This document shows, piece after piece, positions 1-6,343 of a stretch of 12,735 nt of DNA. Numbering within the stretch: the stretch's first letter is position 1; each line of letters starts with the position of its first letter. Both the position numbers and the translations under genes were made by a program. Source of the stretch: Terriglobia bacterium (GTDB taxonomy: Bacteria > Acidobacteriota > Terriglobia > UBA7540); NCBI GenBank assembly GCA_030040295.1, contig JASHTZ010000049.1:1-12735 (forward strand), written 5' to 3'. The notes under the pieces were generated by a model. It searched no databases, was not told where the DNA came from, and saw only the letters and a program-made list of their open reading frames with translations.

Positions 1-2
1 AG

Positions 3-584
3 GTTTCCTATGAGCAGGCAGCGCCGATTTTCTGCGCGGGTTACACGGTTTATAGCGGGCTGCGCTGGGCCGACCCGCAGCCGCACGAGCGCGTGGCCGT
101 GCTGGGGATTGGCGGGCTCGGCCACCTGGCTGTGCAATTCGCCAAAGCCGCAGGCTTCGAGACGATTGCAATTTCACATTCCCCCGATAAAGACCAAATG
201 ATCCGCGCTCTGGGCGCGGATGAAATTGTCCGCGACGGAAAGAGTCTTTCCGCAGCGGGAGGCGCCGATGTGATCCTCAGTACTTCCAATTCCGCGAAGT
301 CGATGGTGGATAGCCTTCAGGGACTGCGGCCGGACGGGCGGTTTGTGGCCATGGGCGCCGACGCTGAGCCGATTTCGATTTCTCTTCTTGACCTTCTCAT
401 GAAGCGGATTCGAGTCATCGGCAGCCAGCAAAACGGCCCCAAATACCTTTATGAAGCGCTTGATTACGTGGCACAAGGAAAAGTCAAGACGATTGTCGAG
501 GCGTATCCGTTGGCTGATGCCGCGAAGGCTTACCAGCGCGTGGCGGATGGCAAGGCCCGGTTCCGTGCCGTCCTCACCATGTAG
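3..584 (+). CDS. Zinc-type alcohol dehydrogenase (MDR superfamily), C-terminal 193 residues; 5' end outside window
   Basis: This is the C-terminal part of a medium-chain dehydrogenase/reductase that oxidises alcohols or reduces aldehydes with NAD(P). The reading frame is open from base 3, so the first ATG or GTG codons seen inside the window are not the true start. The stretch AAPIFCAGYTVYSGL is typical of cinnamyl-alcohol/AdhA-like zinc dehydrogenases. It is followed by the Rossmann glycine motif GIGGLGH and the RALGADE segment that closes the nucleotide fold. The second beta strand ends in ISHSPDK, with no acidic residue, which in this family often goes with NADP(H) preference (inference). 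The tail, with YxRVADGKARFRAVL, is a normal family C-terminus. The N-terminal catalytic zinc ligands lie outside the window and cannot be checked. The gene converges on the GH29 gene. Confidence 0.93.
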   Translation, partial: VSYEQAAPIFCAGYTVYSGLRWADPQPHERVAVLGIGGLGHLAVQFAKAAGFETIAISHSPDKDQMIRALGADEIVRDGKSLSAAGGADVILSTSNSAKSMVDSLQGLRPDGRFVAMGADAEPISISLLDLLMKRIRVIGSQQNGPKYLYEALDYVAQGKVKTIVEAYPLADAAKAYQRVADGKARFRAVLTM

Positions 585-588
585 GAGC

Positions 589-602
589 GTGGCCACCGCC
601 AC
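589..602. repeat. Short inverted repeat after the dehydrogenase stop
   Basis: GTGGC, a four-base loop and GCCAC form a 5-bp hairpin starting 5 nt after the dehydrogenase stop, in the 79-nt spacer between two convergent genes. No T-run follows, so it is at best a weak or factor-assisted terminator. It may be a degraded copy of a GC-rich spacer repeat. Confidence 0.35.
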
Positions 603-663
603 AATAATTGCCGGCGAGATGCCACGGCGGTCCCGCCTCAGCGGGGCCGCACTCCAGCGCAGG

Positions 664-2073
664 CTAAACCCCCACACCCTCCCGCTTGCGGTATTTTCGA
701 ACGTCGTTATGGTCGATGACGGGTTCCTGATCGCACTCGATGGCCAGGACGGTGGCGGGCTGATCGGGCGCGGCGATGGGCAGGCCCATGAACCGCACGT
801 ATTGGTCGCCCTGCTCGAATTTTACGGGTGTGCCCGACGCATATAGTTTCGCGGACAGCACTTTCGCCCGCAGCCCGCCGATCGCCACCACGCTCTGCGG
901 GTTGAAGAAAGGCACCCAATTGGCGGCGAGCGTCTCTCCCGGCCAAAAATAGACGTGTACAAACAGGGTGTTCCCGCGGCGCGTGTAGTTGGCGTAGAAG
1001 GAGGCTTGCGCCTGGATTCGGTCCGATTCGTAAATCGTCGGGCCGTTCTTATCCATCCATTCGCCCACTTCGCTGAGCACGCGCACGGACTCCTCCGGAA
1101 TCGAGCCGTCGGGTTTGGGGCCGATATTCAGAAGATAATTTCCCTTGTCGTGCGCGCAGGTGATGAGATTGCGCACGATGGTCTTTGTGGATTTCCAGTC
1201 GTCATCCGCCTTTTGGTATCCCCAGCTATCATTCATGGTCATGCAAGTTTCCCAGGCGCGGCCGGCCTCGCTGGGAGCAGTGATGTGCTGCTCGGGCGTG
1301 GTGAAGTCTCCCGGAAGGCCGTTGCGGTTGTTCACGATGATGTCCGGCTGAAGCTCGAACACCATTTTGTTCATCTTTTCGGATTCCCATCCTTCGGGAG
1401 TCAGCGGCCAGGAAACGTCGTACCAAAGAACGTCAATTTTTCCATACTGCGTCATGAGTTCGCGAATCAGTCCGTGCGTGTATTCTACAAAGCGCACGCG
1501 CGCCGCCTCATCGGTGGCGCAGCGCGCGCCGTCAGGATGGTGCCAGTCCATCAGGGAATAGTAGAAGCCCACGCGCAGGCCTTCGGCGCGCGCCGCCTCC
1601 ACGTATTCCGCCACCAGGTCGCGCCCGGGGCCCTGCTTGGGAGCGCAATAATTCGTGAGCTTCGTTTCGAAATTGCAGAAGCCCTCATGATGCTTGCTGG
1701 TCATCACCATATATTTCTGCCCGGCGCGTTTGGCCAACTTAGCCCAGGCGCGCGCGGCATGGGGCTGGGGTTTGAAGTGCTTGGCCAGCAGCTCATATTG
1801 CGCCACGGGAATGCCCTCCACCTCCATCGCCCACTCGTGCTGGCCGATGACGGAGTAAAGGCCCCAGTGAATGAACATTCCAAATCGCGCCGCATGCCAC
1901 CACTTCATGCGCCGCTCGCGGTCGGCGATGACTTCCGGGCTTTCCGGCGCCGTGGGTTCGCCGTGCGTCTGCGCGCCCGCGGGCAGAACGCCTGCTGCTG
2001 AAGTCGCAAGCGCGGTGGCGCCCGTTCCCAGAAGGCGCAAGTGGTCGCGCCGCGACATCTTCGGTGGTCTCAT
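664..2073 (-). CDS. Tat-exported GH29 alpha-L-fucosidase-like glycoside hydrolase (469 aa)
   Basis: The product should hydrolyse alpha-L-fucosyl linkages with retention, acting in the periplasm or outside the cell. A twin-arginine leader is visible at residues 6-34: SRRDHLRLLG, then a hydrophobic stretch and PAGAQ. The (beta/alpha)8 domain begins near residue 56 and carries the GH29 motifs FGMFIHWGLYS (64-74) and TSKHHEGF (125-132). The nucleophile motif is IDVLWYD, with Asp219, and GNYLLNIGP (311-319) follows. Glu275 in the segment before SWGY is a candidate acid/base or conserved binding residue; this position varies in the family. A beta-sandwich-like C-terminal region follows from about residue 350. 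The ATG at 2073 is supported by an AAGGAG box 10 nt upstream; the internal Met at residue 6 has no such box. Some GH29 members act on substrates other than fucose, so exact specificity is open. Confidence 0.93.
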   Translation of the reverse strand: MRPPKMSRRDHLRLLGTGATALATSAAGVLPAGAQTHGEPTAPESPEVIADRERRMKWWHAARFGMFIHWGLYSVIGQHEWAMEVEGIPVAQYELLAKHFKPQPHAARAWAKLAKRAGQKYMVMTSKHHEGFCNFETKLTNYCAPKQGPGRDLVAEYVEAARAEGLRVGFYYSLMDWHHPDGARCATDEAARVRFVEYTHGLIRELMTQYGKIDVLWYDVSWPLTPEGWESEKMNKMVFELQPDIIVNNRNGLPGDFTTPEQHITAPSEAGRAWETCMTMNDSWGYQKADDDWKSTKTIVRNLITCAHDKGNYLLNIGPKPDGSIPEESVRVLSEVGEWMDKNGPTIYESDRIQAQASFYANYTRRGNTLFVHVYFWPGETLAANWVPFFNPQSVVAIGGLRAKVLSAKLYASGTPVKFEQGDQYVRFMGLPIAAPDQPATVLAIECDQEPVIDHNDVRKYRKREGVGV

Positions 2074-2186
2074 GGATTTATCGCTCCTTCGTGTCAGTTG
2101 GCCGCCGGGAGGGAAGGCCGGCTGGCTGCAGTCGCCGGCATCGCCCCCAGCGCAGCGCCAAGAAAATACGCCAACTCGCGCCGCAG

Positions 2187-2217
2187 TTCAAACTATTTGC
2201 GAGAGCCTCAGTTTGAA
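2187..2217. repeat. 8-bp inverted repeat adjoining the cloverleaf element
   Basis: TTCAAACT (2187-2194) and AGTTTGAA (2210-2217) are perfect inverted copies separated by 15 nt, in the spacer between the GH29 gene and the 405-residue gene. The right arm lies in CTCAGTTTGAATCT (2207-2220), which recurs with one change at 9741-9754. Confidence 0.6.
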
Positions 2218-2218
2218 T

Positions 2219-2270
2219 CTGTAGCGGCGGTCTATCGACCGCCGACGGCGCTCGTAGAGCGCCGCTACAG
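2219..2270. repeat. 52-nt perfectly paired three-way-junction (cloverleaf) intergenic element
   Basis: Every base except two loops and one spacer A is paired. The outer stem is CTGTAG (2219-2224) with CTACAG (2265-2270). Hairpin one is CGGCGGTC (2225-2232) with GACCGCCG (2237-2244) around TATC. Hairpin two is CGGCGCTC (2246-2253) with GAGCGCCG (2257-2264) around GTA. The two hairpins are near copies of each other. The element starts 1 nt past the stop of the 405-residue gene and lies upstream of the GH29 gene. It looks like a dispersed REP-like element; it lacks a T-run, so a classical terminator role is not supported. Confidence 0.85.
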
Positions 2271-2271
2271 T

Positions 2272-3489
2272 TTATTTGGCGGGCGGTTCGGGTTTGAAAT
2301 TTATGACGTCGCAACCGGGTCCATCAACTTCCATTTGCCATTCACCAACCCAGACGCGCCACGAATCGGTAACGGGAAGAACTCCCACTGTGGCGCTGCG
2401 CTTGGGAATGAGAGGCACCACACCTTCGGCAAACACGTTGCCGCCCTGGTTCGGCGGATTGCGCAAGCGCACTGTGACGTTTCGAGCATCCTGGTCGCCG
2501 AGATTGATCAGGTAGGCGCGCATGGAGGTCGGCTTGGCGATGCCTTTCCCGTCCTCGTTAAAGTTGGGTTCGACGTACAGGGGTGAAACGACCAGGGTTG
2601 GCTTCTCATAGCGGCGAGTAAAGGTATTGACGAGGTCGCGCACGTCCTGCGGCAAGCCTTCGCCGCTCGCGGGAAGCTTGAAGAAATGCTCACACAAGGC
2701 GTTGGCGCGTGCCAGCAGCTCCGGCGTGCCGGCGAAAAAACCCACGCCGAGCGATTCCGGCGCGATCATGCGAACGAAGCGGATCTGCTGCTCCAGTTCC
2801 TGGTTTGTCTCGGCCCAGTTTTCGCCGGGGTTGCCGCCTTTCCCCACTCCCAGCACCAAAATCGTTTTCGGCAAAATTCCGTACCTGCGCGCCGTCCATG
2901 CTTCGATGGCGAGGGACCAATACTGGCGCGAATTGCCGACGTAACCTTCCATCATGATCAAGTCGGCGGTGTCGCGGCAGGCTTCCGCAAGCACTTGCGA
3001 AATCGGCCCGCGCATTTCAAAGACCGCCAGGGACAATTCCGGTTTGCGGCTTTTCACGCCGCGGAGAATCTGCGCGGCCTTCTGATCCATCAGACCGCCG
3101 TAATCGAAGCCGAACTCGTCGATCATCATTACCGGCCGGGGGTTTCCGCCCAGATCTTGTCGGGTCATGATGTCCACGGCTTTGTCGATGGGCGAGCGCA
3201 GCAGGTCGCCCCACCCGTGGCCCACCGCCGCGACCACGCCGTGCGGCTGCCATTCCTTCCAGTCGTTGGGACCCACCGGTCCGATCAAGGTCGCGGAGCG
3301 GAACTGCTTCAGGTCCGCTCCCTTGGGGCTGTAGGTGGAGGCGATGACTTGCTTCAACCCCAGGACCTTGGTTTCTGCGCGGCGCGCGGCGGCCTGGCGG
3401 ACGGCCAAGGTCGCGATCATCGCCCCGGCCAGGATCGCTCCGGCGATTAAGCGAAGGGTTGAGCGAAACTTCAAGAGGGTAGTAGTCAT
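2272..3489 (-). CDS. Unrecognised exported or membrane-anchored protein (405 aa), possibly a TIM-barrel domain plus C-terminal Ig-like domain
   Basis: I do not recognise a named family. A basic N-terminus followed by a hydrophobic segment (about residues 12-34) indicates a signal peptide or membrane anchor. Residues 40-295 alternate short beta strands and helices and contain PVMMIDEFGFDYGG (119-132) and LIMMEGYVG (178-186). Acidic residues at strand ends like these resemble catalytic positions in glycoside-hydrolase barrels (inference). Residues about 297-401 look like an all-beta, CARDB/Ig-like domain, with the strand pattern AYLINLGDQDARNVTVRL. The ATG at 3489 has only AGGA one base away, so its ribosome site is weak, but no other start lies between it and the upstream in-frame stop. 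A downstream start would delete the anchor. It shares strand with GH29 across a 198-nt spacer and may serve the same extracellular glycan or polymer task. Confidence 0.8.
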   Translation of the reverse strand: MTTTLLKFRSTLRLIAGAILAGAMIATLAVRQAAARRAETKVLGLKQVIASTYSPKGADLKQFRSATLIGPVGPNDWKEWQPHGVVAAVGHGWGDLLRSPIDKAVDIMTRQDLGGNPRPVMMIDEFGFDYGGLMDQKAAQILRGVKSRKPELSLAVFEMRGPISQVLAEACRDTADLIMMEGYVGNSRQYWSLAIEAWTARRYGILPKTILVLGVGKGGNPGENWAETNQELEQQIRFVRMIAPESLGVGFFAGTPELLARANALCEHFFKLPASGEGLPQDVRDLVNTFTRRYEKPTLVVSPLYVEPNFNEDGKGIAKPTSMRAYLINLGDQDARNVTVRLRNPPNQGGNVFAEGVVPLIPKRSATVGVLPVTDSWRVWVGEWQMEVDGPGCDVINFKPEPPAK

Positions 3490-3678
3490 GTCCTGTAAAT
3501 TCCCAAAGCCTTCGCGGGCCGCGAATTGCCTGTGGCACGGACATCTGCCCGTGACGCTGACGGCGCGTCCTGGAGCAAATGTGCGCGATCAGCGGCGTAT
3601 TCTGCACACCCCCCGGCCTTCCGAATGATACCTCGGATATTCTGGGTAGGCGCTTCTCCAAATGCTGTAATTTCGAGA

Positions 3679-3684
3679 ATTATA
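3679..3684 (-). promoter_or_regulatory. Perfect -10 box (TATAAT) for the minus-strand 405-residue gene
   Basis: On the minus strand the hexamer reads TATAAT, about 190 nt upstream of the start at 3489. A TTGTCA match (5 of 6 to the -35 consensus) lies at 3699-3704 with a short 14-nt spacer, so the -35 assignment is uncertain. No other strong promoter match is visible in the 3490-3917 spacer for this strand. Confidence 0.4.
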
Positions 3685-3695
3685 GGGTTGTGGGG

Positions 3696-3726
3696 ATTTG
3701 ACAAATAATTGATACTTGTCGCTATC
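3696..3726 (+). promoter_or_regulatory. Candidate plus-strand promoter with palindromic operator-like site
   Basis: TTGACA (3698-3703) is a perfect -35 hexamer; the matching -10 at 3721-3726 (GCTATC) is poor. The -35 is embedded in ATTTGACAAAT (3696-3706), a perfect 11-bp palindrome that could bind a regulator. The site lies about 215 nt upstream of the glycosyltransferase start and overlaps the divergent minus-strand promoter, so one factor could affect both directions (inference). Confidence 0.35.
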
Positions 3727-3749
3727 GGAACTTGTGAAGGTGACTTGCG

Positions 3750-3854
3750 ATGCACAGGGACCTCAGGCTATACGACCCGGTCGCGGAGTTTCACTCTGCG
3801 CCGGCCAGCGATGATGATGGCAGTATTCGCGGAGAGCGCGAAGCACCACTTTAA
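3750..3854 (+). CDS. Possible 34-residue leader-type ORF upstream of the glycosyltransferase
   Basis: An ATG preceded by GAAGGTG, with a spacing of about 8 nt, opens a 34-codon frame (starts MHRDLRLYDPVAEF, ends EAPL) closed by TAA. It resembles nothing I know. Placement between the candidate promoter and the glycosyltransferase would suit a leader peptide or small accessory gene, but length alone gives no proof of coding. The rest of the 3490-3917 spacer holds only the promoter elements listed separately. Confidence 0.22.
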   Translation: MHRDLRLYDPVAEFHSAPASDDDGSIRGEREAPL

Positions 3855-3917
3855 GCCGCAGAAGGAACGATTCTTAGAGGTCGGCAGAAGAAAGCCCGGC
3901 CGCAGACAGGAGCGCAC

Positions 3918-4745
3918 ATGGCTATCAGACCCGCGGAAACTCGAATCTTGGTGGCGATCCCATGTTATGGGAACGTCATGAAGACCCCGTTCGTCATCAG
4001 CCTCATGCAGCTTTCCCAAAGACTCTCGCATCACAATATCAACCTCAACGTTCTCATCATGGGCGATAGCCTCATACCGAGGGTCCGCAACAACCTGGCC
4101 TCAGTAATCCTGCACGACCCGCAGTATAGCCACCTGTTGTTCCTCGACTGCGACATCGAGTTTCCCCCGGATGCGGTCCTGCACATGTTGGACCTGGAGA
4201 AGGACATCATCGGCACCGCTTACACACGCAAGAATCTCAACTGGATCAATATCGCCGAAGCTGCGAAGGCAGGTATGGAGCCGCAGAGCCTTCCCGAGGT
4301 CGGCGGCAACGTTGTTGCCGGGTCCAACGAAAACGCCTCGGTGGAGTATGGCAAACCCTTGAAAGTTGCCCATGTGGGCACTGGGCTGATGCTCATCAGG
4401 CGCTCGGTCTTTGAGCGCATGCGAGATGTCTACCCGGAACTGAAGTACGAACTTGGTGACAACGAGCCAGGCAAGAACGAGCGCAAGGTCGCTTGGGACT
4501 TCTTTGCCTGCATGATCGACCCGGATGTGCATAACTTCCTGTCGGAGGACTATGCCTTCTGCCGGCGTGCAAACGCCATTGGAATCGAGACGTGGCTGCT
4601 CACCTGCCACCGCACCGTCCATTGGGGTGACTACGGATTTGTCTTCAACATGAACCAGCTTGACCGCGTTGGACAGCAACCGATGGAAATGGGCGCTCAC
4701 GCCAGAGAGCTTGCGAGAAAAAATGGCGCGAACGACCCCAGCTAA
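3918..4745 (+). CDS. GT-A fold glycosyltransferase, small phage-like type (275 aa)
   Basis: This is a predicted cytoplasmic glycosyltransferase that transfers a sugar from a nucleotide-sugar donor. The N-terminus ILVAIPCYGNV (10-20) is the first Rossmann-like strand. SLIPRVRNNLA (51-61) is typical of this small-transferase group. LLFLDCDIEF holds the DxD metal site (Asp77, Asp79). HVGTGLMLIRRSVFE (152-166) is a strongly conserved segment of the group, LSEDYAFCRR (208-217) supplies the Glu-Asp pair, and HRTVHWGDYG follows near residue 231. There are no membrane segments or signal peptide. An AGGAG box 6 nt upstream supports the start. Similar compact enzymes occur in phages and in genomic islands as well as in polysaccharide loci; no other polysaccharide genes are near, so the acceptor is unknown. 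Confidence 0.85.
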   Translation: MAIRPAETRILVAIPCYGNVMKTPFVISLMQLSQRLSHHNINLNVLIMGDSLIPRVRNNLASVILHDPQYSHLLFLDCDIEFPPDAVLHMLDLEKDIIGTAYTRKNLNWINIAEAAKAGMEPQSLPEVGGNVVAGSNENASVEYGKPLKVAHVGTGLMLIRRSVFERMRDVYPELKYELGDNEPGKNERKVAWDFFACMIDPDVHNFLSEDYAFCRRANAIGIETWLLTCHRTVHWGDYGFVFNMNQLDRVGQQPMEMGAHARELARKNGANDPS

Positions 4746-4759
4746 ATAATCCGCGAAGC

Positions 4760-4924
4760 ATGACGCGGTGCCTGAAAGTGATGAAGCGGGCATTTGAGAC
4801 GTTGAACGCGGCCAATGAGAAGGCAATGGGCGGCCTGCCCGGTGGCCCAAAGCCGAGGCTCCAGGAAACCAACCCTGCCACTACAACTGACATCGGAGAA
4901 GGGTTGGAGGCCAGAACGTCATAG
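4760..4924 (+). CDS. Possible 54-residue ORF between glycosyltransferase and tRNA-Leu
   Basis: A frame beginning MTRCLKVMKRAFETLNAANE runs 54 codons to TAG and lies 14 nt after the glycosyltransferase stop. The first half is predicted helical and basic; the second half is Pro/Gly/Thr-rich. No ribosome site precedes the ATG at 4760; the in-frame ATG at 4781 follows a weak GAAAG. It may be a small accessory protein co-transcribed with the transferase, or chance. Confidence 0.28.
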   Translation: MTRCLKVMKRAFETLNAANEKAMGGLPGGPKPRLQETNPATTTDIGEGLEARTS

Positions 4925-4945
4925 GAAGCCCTATAGAATCACAGT

Positions 4946-5034
4946 GCCGGGGTGGCGGAACTGGCAGACGCAAGGGACTTAAAATCCCTCGGTCCGCAAG
5001 GACCATGCGGGTTCAATTCCCGCCCTCGGCACCA
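4946..5034 (+). tRNA. tRNA-Leu (anticodon UAA), CCA encoded
   Basis: The 7-bp acceptor stem pairs GCCGGGG (4946-4952) with CCTCGGC (5024-5030), with one G-T wobble, followed by A73 and an encoded CCA (5032-5034). The anticodon stem AGGGA/TCCCT (4973-4977, 4985-4989) encloses CTTAAAA with anticodon TAA at 4980-4982. A long variable arm (GGTCC...GGACC) marks a class II tRNA. The T arm is GCGGG-TTCAATT-CCCGC (5007-5023). It reads leucine UUA/UUG codons. Confidence 0.97.
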
Positions 5035-5067
5035 ACGCCTTTTATTACGCCCGCAGGCTCACGAGTG

Positions 5068-6324
5068 ATGTTGATGAAAGAAAAAAACCGATTGGTCACC
5101 GACTCCTATGAGGGATTGCTTCATGGAGTCATGCATCTGCTGGAAGCGGCCCGAACGACCTCGGCTCGGTCGGTCAACGCCATCATGACCATGACTTACT
5201 GGGAGATTGGCCGCCGGATCGTGGAGCATGAGCAAGCGGGCAGGAAACGCGCAAATTATGGTGAGGCGTTGATGGAGAAGCTGGCGGCTGATCTCACGGC
5301 CAGGTTTGGGAGGGGGTTCTCGCGTCGTAATCTTTTCCAAATGCGCGAGTTCTATATCACTTGGCCAATTGTGCAGACACCGCCTGCACAATTGCAGGGT
5401 GCTTCGACACCGCAACATTCGGCAAAAGTGCAGACATCGTCCGCAAAATCGGGAGCGAGGACAGTCGGCGGTGTGGAACCCGAAAAAAGCCAGACAACGT
5501 CTGACGAATTGGCAACGCGAATGGCCCAGGGGAATCTCCAGACGATGTCTGGAGATTCGAGCCCTTCCGAAATCGCTGCCTCTCCGCGCTTCCCTCTTCC
5601 TTGGTCCCACTATGTTCGCCTGCTCTCTGTGAAGGATGTTCAAGCCCGTCGGTTCTACGAGGCCGAAGCGCTGCGGGGCGGCTGGTCGGTTCGCCAACTT
5701 GACCGGCAAATTTCTACGCTGTTTTACGAACGCACCGCACTATCACGAAATAAGGCCGCCATGCTGCGCAAAGGGCAACACAAGGCGCCGGAGGACCAAG
5801 TCACTCCGGAAGAAGAAATCAAGGATCCTCTGGTGCTGGAGTTTCTAGGCCTAAAGGATGAGTATTCGGAATCTGCCTTGGAAGAAGCTCTGATTTTTCA
5901 CCTTGAGCACTTTTTGCTCGAGCTGGGCAACGATTTCGCCTTCGTCGCCCGCCAAAAGCGCCTTCGCGTTGGGGATGAATGGTACCGCATCGACCTGGTG
6001 TTCTTTCACCGCCGCCTCAGGTGCCTTATCCTGATCGACCTCAAGACAGGCAAATTTACGCACGCCGACGCCGGCCAGATGAACCTTTATCTAAATTACG
6101 CCCGCGAGCATTGGACCCACGCAGGGGAGAACCCGCCCGTAGGCCTTATCCTCTGCGCCAAAGGGGATGAGGCCGTCGCACATTACGCCCTGGGCAATCT
6201 CAGGAATAAAGTGCTCCCCGGTGAATACCGGTTAGCGCTGCCCGCAGAAAAACAACTCGTCGAAGAACTGGAGAAAACTCAAAAGGCACTCGAAGCATTT
6301 TACGGGCGCCGCGAAGCCGGATAA
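5068..6324 (+). CDS. DUF1016/YhcG-family PD-(D/E)XK nuclease-domain protein (418 aa)
   Basis: Members combine an N-terminal DUF1016 helical domain with a C-terminal PD-(D/E)XK nuclease fold; most are accessory proteins of uncertain role, often near restriction or mobile loci. The N-terminal domain shows YWEIGRRIVEHEQ (about 44-56) and SRRNLFQMREFY. LPWSHYVRLLSV (177-188) and the ALSRNKAAML region continue the family pattern. The nuclease core shows YRIDLVFFHRRL with Asp309, then LIDLKTGKF with Asp324 and Lys326, and QMNLYLNY with Gln337. Here the usual ExK is DxK, still compatible with the fold. Residues about 100-178 are a long low-complexity linker with four QTxS peptides. An upstream in-frame ATG at 5005 lies inside the tRNA and gives only the MRVQFPPSAP artefact, so I use 5068; 5074 is possible. 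Ribosome sites are weak for both. Confidence 0.87.
   Translation: MLMKEKNRLVTDSYEGLLHGVMHLLEAARTTSARSVNAIMTMTYWEIGRRIVEHEQAGRKRANYGEALMEKLAADLTARFGRGFSRRNLFQMREFYITWPIVQTPPAQLQGASTPQHSAKVQTSSAKSGARTVGGVEPEKSQTTSDELATRMAQGNLQTMSGDSSPSEIAASPRFPLPWSHYVRLLSVKDVQARRFYEAEALRGGWSVRQLDRQISTLFYERTALSRNKAAMLRKGQHKAPEDQVTPEEEIKDPLVLEFLGLKDEYSESALEEALIFHLEHFLLELGNDFAFVARQKRLRVGDEWYRIDLVFFHRRLRCLILIDLKTGKFTHADAGQMNLYLNYAREHWTHAGENPPVGLILCAKGDEAVAHYALGNLRNKVLPGEYRLALPAEKQLVEELEKTQKALEAFYGRREAG
5366..5557 (+). repeat. Four in-frame palindromic repeats (core CAGAC-NNN-GTCTG) within the DUF1016 linker
   Basis: Copies sit at 5366-5394 (11-bp arms, CAATTGTGCAG/CTGCACAATTG), 5429-5445 (one mismatch in the arms), 5491-5503 (CAGAC/GTCTG) and 5533-5557 (perfect 11-bp arms, AATCTCCAGAC/GTCTGGAGATT around GAT). 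The CAGAC starts are 57, 60 and 48 nt apart, all multiples of three. Each copy therefore encodes Gln-Thr-x-Pro/Ser in the same frame: QTPPAQ, QTSSAK, QTTSDE, QTMSGD. Confidence 0.8.
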
Positions 6325-6343
6325 CTCTGTTGGAGTGGACAAA

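Noticed and set aside
955..2001. Long open frame on the plus strand opposite the GH29 gene
   Set aside because: It is antisense to a clear GH29 gene; the composition reflects the GC-rich mirror frame and no domain is recognisable.
3709..3981. 90-codon plus-strand frame overlapping the glycosyltransferase start
   Set aside because: It starts at a TTG without a ribosome site, overlaps the transferase out of frame, and has no recognisable pattern.
5005..5067. Upstream extension of the DUF1016 frame from an ATG at 5005
   Set aside because: It lies within the tRNA-Leu T arm and acceptor; MRVQFPPSAP is the standard false translation of tRNA 3' ends.
5366..5557. CRISPR array
   Set aside because: Only four degenerate short units inside a conserved protein-coding frame, with no uniform spacers and no cas genes nearby.
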